From Oscillospiraceae bacterium (GTDB taxonomy: Bacteria > Bacillota > Clostridia > Oscillospirales > Oscillospiraceae): a DNA stretch of 64,000 nt. Position 1 is the first letter of the stretch. Every line of letters begins with the position of its first letter. The stretch lies in contig JAGPMA010000002.1 of assembly GCA_018053145.1 (NCBI GenBank), positions 1 to 64,000 of the forward strand, given 5' to 3'. Below are positions 8,488-15,581 of this stretch, piece after piece. The translations under genes and the position numbers were made by a program. The notes under the pieces were generated by a model. It was not told the origin of the DNA, searched no databases, and worked only from the letters and a program-made list of their open reading frames with translations.

Positions 8488-9075
8488 TTAAGTTTGATTA
8501 TCTAAATCCTCAGGTTTGTCCATATCAAGCAGCTCGCGAGAACTCACTTTGTAATAAAAAACATCTTCAGGGTGTTTTATAACAATTTGTTTTCCGCCTC
8601 TGTCGCCCTCGAGTGCTAAGAGCTCCGGCAAAAATTCGCGGCTAAAAATGACCGGACTTCCCGAAACCTCGCTGTCGGTAACACAGCCAATCGTCTTTCC
8701 GCTTTTTAGGTAATGCTTTATGAAATCTGCCGTTGTTTCCGCCTTTAAATATGGCTGATCAGCAACAAAAAAAGCGTAGTGCTCCGACTCCGCCAGACTA
8801 TTGATTCCGAGCTCAATCGATGCTGTTATTCCCTTGCAGCTATCGGGATTATAAACTGCGATTAAATTGTTTCTTCTTGCCTCGGTAAGGATTTCATCAT
8901 ATTGGCTAACAACGGCGAGATTAATTTTATTGTCGCTTTTCAGCTCATTTGCCGCTTCAATAAGGCTTGAAAGCGCATGAGTATATAAGGGAGCTCCATC
9001 GATTGGGTACAAGAGCTTATTCGAACCAAAGCGGCGTCCGAAGCCTGAAGCCATAAAAACGAAACCAAGCGTCAT
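8488..9075 (-). CDS. mocA: Molybdenum cofactor nucleotidyltransferase (MocA-like)
   Basis: A 195-residue MobA-like NTP transferase. The nucleotide-binding signature is ASGFGRRFGSNKLL at residues 9-22, and the Mg/substrate motif FFVADQPYL lies near residue 95. The family transfers CMP (MocA) or GMP (MobA) to molybdopterin; hydroxylases of the xanthine dehydrogenase type in bacteria usually use the cytosine dinucleotide form, so CTP is the likely donor. I chose the ATG at 9075 because AAGGAG lies 7 bases upstream, while the longer frame runs back into yqeC. It is the last gene of the selenium-dependent hydroxylase maturation set. Confidence 0.85.
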   Translation of the reverse strand: MTLGFVFMASGFGRRFGSNKLLYPIDGAPLYTHALSSLIEAANELKSDNKINLAVVSQYDEILTEARRNNLIAVYNPDSCKGITASIELGINSLAESEHYAFFVADQPYLKAETTADFIKHYLKSGKTIGCVTDSEVSGSPVIFSREFLPELLALEGDRGGKQIVIKHPEDVFYYKVSSRELLDMDKPEDLDNQT

Positions 9076-9088
9076 ATTTAAACTCTCC

Positions 9089-9829
9089 TTAAAGCGACAA
9101 CATAGATGAGACAATGCCGATTTCGGTCTTAAGCTCATCTATTATTATTTTTCCAAGCTCCTCAAGCATTTTATCGTCAGCCTGATTTAGCAGCGGAATT
9201 ACGAGCGCAGACGGATGCTTTGTTTTAAGAGGTTTCAAGTAGCCTTCCTTCATCAGAAGGCTCAAATGTTCGGGTTTTAGTGTTTCGTCCTCGTTTGCAA
9301 TATTGAAAGCCTTCCGCGCAAAAGCCCATCTGTGACAGGCCTCATTTCCGTTTTTCCCAATTGCGTTAAGTCCATAAACGACCAAAATAATATCAATTTC
9401 AGGCGGGATGACAGGTTCGTTTTCGTTCGGATATTTAAGCGGAAGTCTCTTTGAACCGTCGGCTTCAATAAGAATAATATCCGCCAGCGGAAGGATTTCT
9501 TTGTAAAGCTCGTCACCAAGCCACGTTATCTTGCCATCGTTCGTTTTATCACCGACAACTGCGATATCGTCTGTTTGGAGTGCCTTTTCAACGTCTGAGT
9601 AAATACCTGATACTACGCCATATTTTGATGGCACGTACATATGCGTCGTTGTCAGCACCAGAACCTTTTTACCCAGCGCTTTTTGCTCTTCTGCAAGCTG
9701 CATAATAATCGAGGTTTTTCCGCCGGACCCAACAACTGCTATTTTTGTCTGTGCCTTAATAAACGGCGACAAAGATTCGCTAAAGTCTGCCGTCGGTCTC
9801 CATATTTCGTTTTTTACTAATATTCGCAT
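9089..9829 (-). CDS. yqeC: Selenium-dependent hydroxylase accessory protein YqeC
   Basis: A 246-residue protein with a P-loop-like VVGSGGKTSIIMQLAEE near the N-terminus and downstream LVLTTTHMYVP and LIEADGSKRLPLK, all typical of the YqeC family found with labile-selenium molybdenum hydroxylases. The biochemical role is not established; the family is known from genomic co-occurrence. The ATG at 9829 is preceded by GGAG and overlaps the cysteine-desulfurase-like gene (stop at 9817) by 13 bases. The longer frame reaching 9973 only reads antiparallel codons of that gene. Confidence 0.85.
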   Translation of the reverse strand: MRILVKNEIWRPTADFSESLSPFIKAQTKIAVVGSGGKTSIIMQLAEEQKALGKKVLVLTTTHMYVPSKYGVVSGIYSDVEKALQTDDIAVVGDKTNDGKITWLGDELYKEILPLADIILIEADGSKRLPLKYPNENEPVIPPEIDIILVVYGLNAIGKNGNEACHRWAFARKAFNIANEDETLKPEHLSLLMKEGYLKPLKTKHPSALVIPLLNQADDKMLEELGKIIIDELKTEIGIVSSMLSL

Positions 9830-10956
9830 ACTAGCTCCGTCAATGCATCGATTGCGGTCTTGAGCTCCGTCAAGGTGTTGTAATGTGAAAAGCTGAAACG
9901 TACCGCGCCTTGGTTTTCGGTTCCCAAGGCCTTGTGCATCAGCGGAGCGCAGTGAAAGCCTCCGCGGACACATATTCCGTAATCTGCCTCAAGTCTTGAA
10001 CAAATCTCATTGGAATCGGTGCTTCCAAGGTTCAAAGCCACAGTCGGAGCGCGGTCAAAGCTCGAAAAGTCACCGTAGATTTTTATTTTGGGAAGCTCCT
10101 TTACCTTTTGGTAAAATTCCTTTGCGAGCGTCTGTTCTTTTTTCCCGATACTGCCAATGCCAGCCTTTTTTATATACTTGAGCGCTGCGTTAAGCCCCGC
10201 AATTCCATGCCCGTTGAGGGTTCCCGCCTCAAGCCGAGAAGGCATATCATCAGGGTGGGATTTACTAAACGTTTTAAAACCGCTTCCGCCGGACAATAAG
10301 GGCTTGACTTCAACGCCTCTTCTTACACACACTGCTCCTGTTCCCTGAGGGCCCATCAAGCCCTTATGTCCGGAAAAGCAAAGAATGTCGATATTGTCTT
10401 TTTCCATGTCGATTGGGATTATCCCGGCAGTTTGAGAAGCGTCGACGATGAAAATCACACCGCGCTCTTTGCAAAAACGGCCAAGACGCCGTATGTCAGT
10501 AAGGTTGCCCGTTAGGTTCGACGCATGCGTGCAGACAAGGGCCTTTGTGTTGCTTTTCACCGCTGATTCAAGCTCTTCATATATTAGACAGCCGTTTTCG
10601 TCACAAGCTGTTATATATAGCTCAACTCCGCACTCTTCCATTTCGTATAGAGGACGTAACACGCTGTTATGCTCGAGCACGCTTGTAATCACGTGGTCAC
10701 TCGGTGACAGCACGCCTTTGATTGCCATATTTAGGCTCGCTGTCGCATTATGGGTGAAAGCCACCCTGTCCACACCGCCGACATTAAACATTTCGGATAA
10801 TAGCTCCCGTGTTTCATGAATCGTCCTTGCGGTATTCAACGCCGCGCCATGCGTTCCTCGGTAACCGTTTCCCATTGTGTTGAGCGCATTAACCACCGCG
10901 CGACCGACTTCGCGAGGTCGTCTATAGCTTGTTGCCGCACTGTCGAAATAAATCAT
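9817..10956 (-). CDS. Cysteine desulfurase / selenocysteine lyase-like aminotransferase class V protein
   Basis: A 379-residue PLP enzyme. The PLP lysine lies in SGHKGLMGPQGTG near residue 193, and the mobile-loop cysteine that carries persulfide or perselenide in this family is in CVRGGFHCAPLMHKALGT near the C-terminus. Within this operon it probably supplies sulfur or selenium for selD/yedF or for the sulfido/selenido ligand of the Mo cofactor (family knowledge plus context). Its start overlaps the end of yqeB (stop at 10953), giving coupled translation. General Fe-S assembly is an alternative, but no IscU/SufU partner is present. Confidence 0.85.
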   Translation of the reverse strand: MIYFDSAATSYRRPREVGRAVVNALNTMGNGYRGTHGAALNTARTIHETRELLSEMFNVGGVDRVAFTHNATASLNMAIKGVLSPSDHVITSVLEHNSVLRPLYEMEECGVELYITACDENGCLIYEELESAVKSNTKALVCTHASNLTGNLTDIRRLGRFCKERGVIFIVDASQTAGIIPIDMEKDNIDILCFSGHKGLMGPQGTGAVCVRRGVEVKPLLSGGSGFKTFSKSHPDDMPSRLEAGTLNGHGIAGLNAALKYIKKAGIGSIGKKEQTLAKEFYQKVKELPKIKIYGDFSSFDRAPTVALNLGSTDSNEICSRLEADYGICVRGGFHCAPLMHKALGTENQGAVRFSFSHYNTLTELKTAIDALTELVCEY

Positions 10957-11768
10957 TGGCCGTCCCTTCTTTCAAGATAAAGCAATCCGGCAAGCACTGA
11001 GCCCGCAATGCACCTTGCCTTGTCAGAAATTGTGAAGCAGTTATCGCGCTCTGAAAGCCTTGGATCAATATCCGCAATCTTAAGACCTTTTTTCACATTA
11101 AAGCCTGATCTGATAAGACCTCGCAAAACGCCGGAAATTGTTGCAATAACGGGGAACTCCCCGTCGTCGTTACGGATAACGGCAAGTGCCTGACCTTTTT
11201 TGACGGACTCACCGATTTGCGAGAGATTGTAAAGCTCGCCGTCGTACGCAGAATATATTACTCTGTCGCCGGTGATTCCCAAAATTTCCCCGGGTGCGCC
11301 TGTATTTGGCTGTGCTGCCCCGTTTTCGATTATGCGCCCCAAATCATGCCCGCGCATGGTTTCTATCACCAAATCAACGTCCTGTCCGGCAGTAAATCCC
11401 GGACCGAGAGCTATTGTTTTTGGTGCCATGCCGAGGTTCGTACCTAGATTTTTCTTTGCTAATATGCCGTCAATCAGTGCCCAAGGACGAACACGCTCAA
11501 GGACCTTGCACTCATCATCAATCATCATAGCAACCTGACCGTCACTAATAATTTTAAGGGCCTGTTCATATGAATCCGCCAAAACGCAGCTCACATTCTC
11601 GACAAGGCTTACGCCGTCATAGACCGCCTCCGAAAATGATACATTGCGGCGAATAGCCGTGGGGTTTTGGGTTTCAAGTACGAGCACCGTGAAACCGCAA
11701 CGGCTTAGCGTGTAAATAGTTCCTGTCGCTATATCGCCGCCGCCTCGTACAATAATTAGTTTTTCCAT
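10953..11768 (-). CDS. yqeB: Selenium-dependent molybdenum cofactor biosynthesis protein YqeB
   Basis: A 271-residue protein beginning with a Rossmann-type loop, MEKLIIVRGGGDIATGTIYTL written with Gly-rich GGGDIATG at residues 9-16. This is the EF2563/YqeB family, which recurs next to selD, yedF and yqeC. Later parts include LGPGFTAGQDVDLVIETMRGH and a biotinyl-like C-terminal segment (GESVKKGQALAVI). Genomic studies link the family to maturation of selenium-containing molybdenum hydroxylases; the exact step is unknown. It overlaps the next gene by 4 bases and follows yedF by 12. Confidence 0.88.
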   Translation of the reverse strand: MEKLIIVRGGGDIATGTIYTLSRCGFTVLVLETQNPTAIRRNVSFSEAVYDGVSLVENVSCVLADSYEQALKIISDGQVAMMIDDECKVLERVRPWALIDGILAKKNLGTNLGMAPKTIALGPGFTAGQDVDLVIETMRGHDLGRIIENGAAQPNTGAPGEILGITGDRVIYSAYDGELYNLSQIGESVKKGQALAVIRNDDGEFPVIATISGVLRGLIRSGFNVKKGLKIADIDPRLSERDNCFTISDKARCIAGSVLAGLLYLERRDGQ

Positions 11769-11780
11769 TTTGCATTTTCC

Positions 11781-12386
11781 TCAAGGCCGCACAACTAATG
11801 CTGCTTTCGTTAGCTTTTCAACAATATCGTACATATTTGACACGGAGCCGACCGCAAGCTTTTCGCTTAGTCCATAATGATTCAGACAGGTACCGCATGT
11901 AAGTATTGTCACACCGCAGGCTTCAAGATTTTTCAAATCCTCGAGGGATTCGGAGGCTTCGCAGGACAGCTTTGCTCCTCCGTTATAAAGCAGAACGGTT
12001 GTCGGTGCTGTATCCTGCTTTGAAAGCGCGAAGATGAAGCCTTTCATTAAGAGTCTGCCGAGTGTTTCGTCGCCGTTTCCCATAGTTTCCGAGCTTATTG
12101 CCACGACGACTCCCTGTCCTGAGCAGCAAACAACGTGGATGTCCTCTTCCGTTTTTGAGTCAGCGAGTTCTCCCGAGGCGGTAATTTTGACAAGGTAATC
12201 TCTATCCGCGAATCTTTCTGAAGCAAAGCTCAGCTTTTTTTGCACAGCAAGCTTGTTAAGGTTCTGGACTGCGATTTCGTTATCGACTCTGACCTCTACG
12301 ATTTCTCCTGGCGCAGCCGTTGTAAGCGCTTCCTTCGTTTGAATAACAGGAAGCGGGCACTGTTTTCCTCTGGCATCTATTTTCAT
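11781..12386 (-). CDS. yedF: Sulfurtransferase-like selenium metabolism protein YedF
   Basis: A 201-residue two-domain protein. The N-terminal TusA/SirA domain has the signature CPLPVIQTKEAL with the reactive Cys at residue 10. The C-terminal DsrE-like half contains VVCCSGQG and LTCGTCLNHYGL. The family co-occurs with selD where selenium is inserted into molybdenum hydroxylases. It may carry selenium as a perselenide from the desulfurase-like enzyme, though this is inferred. It lies 12 bases after selD in a tight operon. Confidence 0.88.
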   Translation of the reverse strand: MKIDARGKQCPLPVIQTKEALTTAAPGEIVEVRVDNEIAVQNLNKLAVQKKLSFASERFADRDYLVKITASGELADSKTEEDIHVVCCSGQGVVVAISSETMGNGDETLGRLLMKGFIFALSKQDTAPTTVLLYNGGAKLSCEASESLEDLKNLEACGVTILTCGTCLNHYGLSEKLAVGSVSNMYDIVEKLTKAALVVRP

Positions 12387-12398
12387 TTTACAGTTCTC

Positions 12399-13424
12399 CT
12401 ATTCAACATAAACTGATTTTTCAAGTTTTTCCGTAACCTTCCCAACAATTCCGCACTGAAGCCCCAGAGCTTTAAGCTCGGCAAGGGCAAGCTCTGCGTC
12501 GGACGGGTCTATGCTTATTAAAAGTCCCCCGGAGGTCTGAGGATCGAAAAGCACTTCCTGCATTGCAAAGGAACAACCGGAAATCTCAAGCTTGCTTTCA
12601 ACATAATTTCGGTTGCGCTGTCCTGCCGCGGTGATGTAAAATTCATCTGCATAGGCTAAGCTCTCGGGAATAATTGGAACGCTGCTTTTTTCGATTGTCG
12701 CAGAATAATTATCACCCAGCATTTCGCAAAGGTGCGTAAGAAAACCAAAACCGGTAACGTCTGTGCAGGCGTGTGTTCTGTACTTTCGAGCAATTTCGGA
12801 CGCATATTTATTGAGCGTTGTCATTGATTTTATAGCCGAGGACAGCGCGTTGTCTGATGCCGACTTTAGTCTTGCGGCAGTGCAGATAATCCCAACGCCC
12901 AAGGGCTTTGTCAGAATAAGCGCATCCCCCACGCGGCAGGCGTTGTTAGCGAAAACTTTGTCGGGATGAATTGTGCCCGTAACGGAAAGTCCGTATTTCA
13001 CGTCGGTATCGGCAATCGAATGACCGCCGACAAGAACGCCTCCGGCCTCTCTCACTTTTTCGCTCCCGCCGAGTAAAATCTGACCTAAAACATTTAAATC
13101 CATTGCTTCAGGGAAGCAAACGATGTTAAGGGCGGTTTTAACGTCCGCACCCATCGCATAGATATCGCTTAGAGCGTTTGCCGCAGCGATTTGTCCAAAA
13201 ACGTAGGGATCGTCCACCATAGGTGGAAAAAAGTCAAGCGTCTGGACGATTGCAAGTTCGTCTGTCAGCTTATATACAGCAGCATCATCGGAGCCTTCAA
13301 ATCCGATTAAAAGGTTTGGGTCACTTGGCTTCGGAAGCTTACTCAAAACGCTATTCAACGCACCCGGGCCAAGCTTTGCAGTACAGCCTCCGCCCTTGCA
13401 GAACACAATTGCTTCCTCCATCAT
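12399..13424 (-). CDS. selD: Selenide, water dikinase (selenophosphate synthase)
   Basis: A 341-residue enzyme that makes selenophosphate from selenide and ATP. The N-terminal active site reads [10 protein letters not shown] with catalytic Cys14 and Lys17, so it is the Cys rather than the Sec form; the second Cys of the E. coli enzyme is an Ala here. The ATP-binding [13 protein letters not shown], the [17 protein letters not shown] box and [12 protein letters not shown] near the end are all present. Translation starts at ATGATG overlapping the TGA of the ModE-like gene. selA and selB are not in the window, in keeping with selenophosphate use for a cofactor rather than for selenocysteine. Confidence 0.95.
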   Translation of the reverse strand: MMEEAIVFCKGGGCTAKLGPGALNSVLSKLPKPSDPNLLIGFEGSDDAAVYKLTDELAIVQTLDFFPPMVDDPYVFGQIAAANALSDIYAMGADVKTALNIVCFPEAMDLNVLGQILLGGSEKVREAGGVLVGGHSIADTDVKYGLSVTGTIHPDKVFANNACRVGDALILTKPLGVGIICTAARLKSASDNALSSAIKSMTTLNKYASEIARKYRTHACTDVTGFGFLTHLCEMLGDNYSATIEKSSVPIIPESLAYADEFYITAAGQRNRNYVESKLEISGCSFAMQEVLFDPQTSGGLLISIDPSDAELALAELKALGLQCGIVGKVTEKLEKSVYVE

Positions 13425-13816
13425 TTGTCCCCCTTCGGGCCTAGTGCGCTAACAGCTTTCAATTCCTGAAAAAAGTCTTCGGAATAGTATTTTTTGAATA
13501 ATTCGGAGCAATTCTCGGAAACTTCAGCTTCGAAGCGCTCGTAGCGCTCAAGCAGAAGCTTGCCCTCGGGAGTCAAGACCGAGCCGCCTCCGTTTTTTCC
13601 GCCGATATCGCGGAAAGTGAGAGGGCAGCCCCAAAGCTGTTCAATGCTTTTTATCATTTTCCATGCTTTGCTATATGCCATTCCCATGGACTCCGCCGCT
13701 TTTTGAAGAGAGCCTGTTTGTTCAACAGTCCGCAGAAGCGTTGAAATTCCGGGCCCAAAGGCTTTTTCCTCTTTAAAAAGCCTGATGGTTAATTTGAAAC
13801 TTAGTTTGTCCTCCAA
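13421..13816 (-). CDS. ModE N-terminal-type HTH regulator without a molybdate-binding domain
   Basis: A 131-residue protein consisting almost entirely of the LysR-like winged HTH of ModE ([59 protein letters not shown]). It lacks the molbindin/TOBE domain that senses molybdate in E. coli ModE. Its 3' end overlaps selD, so it is co-transcribed with the selenium genes. It is clearly related to the C-terminal half of the fusion protein at 20934-21851. DNA binding is likely; the ligand, if any, is unknown. Confidence 0.85.
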   Translation of the reverse strand: MEDKLSFKLTIRLFKEEKAFGPGISTLLRTVEQTGSLQKAAESMGMAYSKAWKMIKSIEQLWGCPLTFRDIGGKNGGGSVLTPEGKLLLERYERFEAEVSENCSELFKKYYSEDFFQELKAVSALGPKGDK

Positions 13817-13853
13817 CTAATTTTCCTCCTTGAGCGTTATGTAGCCTTGAGAA

Positions 13854-13903
13854 TAACGGCTTGTAAAACAAACGGCTTGTAATAATGATTAATCCAAGCC
13901 GTT
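13854..13903. promoter_or_regulatory. Direct repeats and inverted copy upstream of the ModE-like gene
   Basis: AACGGCTTGTAA occurs at 13854-13865 and again at 13871-13882, 17 bases apart, and an inverted CAAGCCGTT lies at 13895-13903. The second direct copy and the inverted copy can form a hairpin (9-bp stem), so the element could be an intercistronic stem or an operator for the HTH protein encoded just downstream. It sits in the 94-base gap between the DUF3343 gene and that HTH gene. Confidence 0.5.
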
Positions 13904-13910
13904 TTCGCTT

Positions 13911-14150
13911 TTAAATAATTAGCTCTGTTACGCCTTCATAAGGGACATTTCCCCTTTGCAGCAGTGCTTTGACGTTTTCGGCATTCTCCGGTGATGTACA
14001 CCAAGCCATTCCGCAGCCCGCGGAAATAACTGCCGGAACGGGAATTAGACGTCCGGGGAGCAGCTCTTTTTTGCACAGTCGTTCAGCCTCCAACGCAAAG
14101 GTCGTTGACGAAAACGTTATTACTGCTTTGAGTTCTCTTTTTACCGGCAT
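13911..14150 (-). CDS. DUF3343 family protein
   Basis: A 79-residue protein of the small DUF3343 family, which is common beside selenium and molybdenum hydroxylase genes. Visible features are ITFSSTTFALEAERLCK near the start and a cysteine motif SAGCGMAWCTSPE in the middle, which could bind a thiol or selenium ligand. The ATG at 14150 has a GGGA-type site upstream and fits the family start; the longer frame to 14198 runs into the [2Fe-2S] subunit gene. Function is unknown. The position suggests a role in hydroxylase maturation or selenium delivery. Confidence 0.8.
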   Translation of the reverse strand: MPVKRELKAVITFSSTTFALEAERLCKKELLPGRLIPVPAVISAGCGMAWCTSPENAENVKALLQRGNVPYEGVTELII

Positions 14151-14175
14151 ATAAATGCTTCCCTGTCTTCCCCAA

Positions 14176-14685
14176 TTATATCGGCATTTCCTTGCCAAGC
14201 CTATTATACATCGCTTTTTTTACTGCACGCAAGATGTTTTCATATCCTGTGCAGCGGCAGAGATGTCCGGAGAGAAGCTTTCTCAGCTCGTCGTCTGAAT
14301 ATTCCTTGCCTGTTTCCAGAATTTCATAAGCCGTCAGCATAAAACCAGGTGAGCAGAAGCCGCACTGAATCGCGGCCTCGTCCACAAAAGCCTGCGGAAC
14401 TTCGGATAGCTCGCCATTCGGCCCGATGAGTCCGTCAAGCGTGATGATGCGCTTTCCTTCTGCCCATACCGCAAGATAAATGCATGAGTTGAAGGTTTCG
14501 CCGTCAATTAGGACAGTGCAGGCTCCGCATTCGCCAACCTCGCAGCCTTTTTTCACGGAGGTCAAGCGGTAATCATTGCGCAGCATGTCCGTCAGAGATG
14601 CTCTTACATCGATGTTCTTTTCGACATCCTTGCCGTTAATATTACAGTGAACCACCTTATACTGCATTTCGTGCTTATCGTTCAT
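14176..14685 (-). CDS. Molybdenum hydroxylase [2Fe-2S] subunit (xanthine dehydrogenase family)
   Basis: A 169-residue iron-sulfur subunit. The plant-ferredoxin-type cluster is bound by GCEVGECGACTVLIDG and the downstream Cys of NSC, and the second cluster by QCGFCSPGF and HLCRCTGY, the standard order in this family. The start overlaps the stop of the FAD subunit (TAATG), so the two are coupled. It passes electrons from the molybdenum site in the 764-residue subunit to FAD in the 293-residue subunit. The residue pattern does not separate a xanthine from a purine or other N-heterocycle hydroxylase. Confidence 0.93.
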   Translation of the reverse strand: MNDKHEMQYKVVHCNINGKDVEKNIDVRASLTDMLRNDYRLTSVKKGCEVGECGACTVLIDGETFNSCIYLAVWAEGKRIITLDGLIGPNGELSEVPQAFVDEAAIQCGFCSPGFMLTAYEILETGKEYSDDELRKLLSGHLCRCTGYENILRAVKKAMYNRLGKEMPI

Positions 14686-15566
14686 TATAAAACACCTCCT
14701 GCCAGTTTAACCGATTCAATAAAGGCGCGCTTTGCGCTTTCGACGGCAATGTGTGAGCGGAAAGCCTTTGAGGCACGCCAGCTGTCGCGTGGGTTAATAT
14801 CCTCAAGAACGGTTTTGGAAAACTTTTCCGCAAGAGCTTCGGACAGAGCTTGACCGTTTGCCGCTTCCTCAGCATGGAGGGCACGCATCGGAACAGGCCC
14901 GGCAACGCCGAAGGCTATACGTACACGCTCAACTGCTTTTTTGTCGGCGGAAAGCCTTACATTTACTGAGGTTCCCAAGGTTGCAATATCCATTGCGTTA
15001 CGCATGGAATATTTAATATAGTTGCCGTAGGTGTTCTCATAGCTGGTTTTTGGGATTATTATCGCGGTCTGAAGCTCTCCTGCTTTAATGTCTACTTGAC
15101 CGGCCTTGATATAGAAATCACGAATCGGAATTCTACGGACTCCTTCGGGTCCCGTCAGTTCGATAATCGCCTCCCACGCGTGAAGAGTTGAAGCCGAATC
15201 TGCAGAGGTAACGCCGTTGCAGGTGTTGCCGCCAATAGTTCCGATATTGCGAATTTGAGGTCCACCGACCTGATCGACAGCCTGCCCAAGTACATTGATA
15301 TATTTTTGGATAATAGGGTCTCTTGTGATGTGAGAAAAGCTCGTCAGCGAACCGATACGGATGTTCTCCTCGCCGTCAAGGGAAACGCCGCGTATTTCGT
15401 CCAAGCCGTATATGCTGATGAGCTCTTTGCCGGCACGCTTGCCTTCACGCATCTGGACAAGGACATCCGAGCCGCCGGCAATTATCTGAGCCTCGGGGTG
15501 TGCCAGACGAAGCTCAACCGCGTGCTGAACGCTTTGTGCTTCATATAGTGCTTTCATATCATACAT
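14685..15566 (-). CDS. Molybdenum hydroxylase FAD-binding subunit
   Basis: A 293-residue flavoprotein of the CoxM/XdhB type. The FAD-binding stretch IIAGGSDVLVQMREG and the second motif TIGGNTCNGVTSADSAS are intact. The start at 15566 follows GGGAGGG at a spacing of 8. It is the middle gene of a large-FAD-FeS trio (15582-17876, this gene, 14176-14685). It is the electron exit of the complex and probably reduces NAD or a ferredoxin, though the acceptor cannot be told from sequence. Confidence 0.92.
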   Translation of the reverse strand: MYDMKALYEAQSVQHAVELRLAHPEAQIIAGGSDVLVQMREGKRAGKELISIYGLDEIRGVSLDGEENIRIGSLTSFSHITRDPIIQKYINVLGQAVDQVGGPQIRNIGTIGGNTCNGVTSADSASTLHAWEAIIELTGPEGVRRIPIRDFYIKAGQVDIKAGELQTAIIIPKTSYENTYGNYIKYSMRNAMDIATLGTSVNVRLSADKKAVERVRIAFGVAGPVPMRALHAEEAANGQALSEALAEKFSKTVLEDINPRDSWRASKAFRSHIAVESAKRAFIESVKLAGGVL

Positions 15567-15581
15567 TGAGTATTCCCTCCC

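Noticed and set aside
9830..9973. Longer N-terminus for yqeC reaching 9973
   Set aside because: The extra residues only read codons of the overlapping cysteine-desulfurase-like gene in another frame, and a good ribosome site precedes the ATG at 9829.
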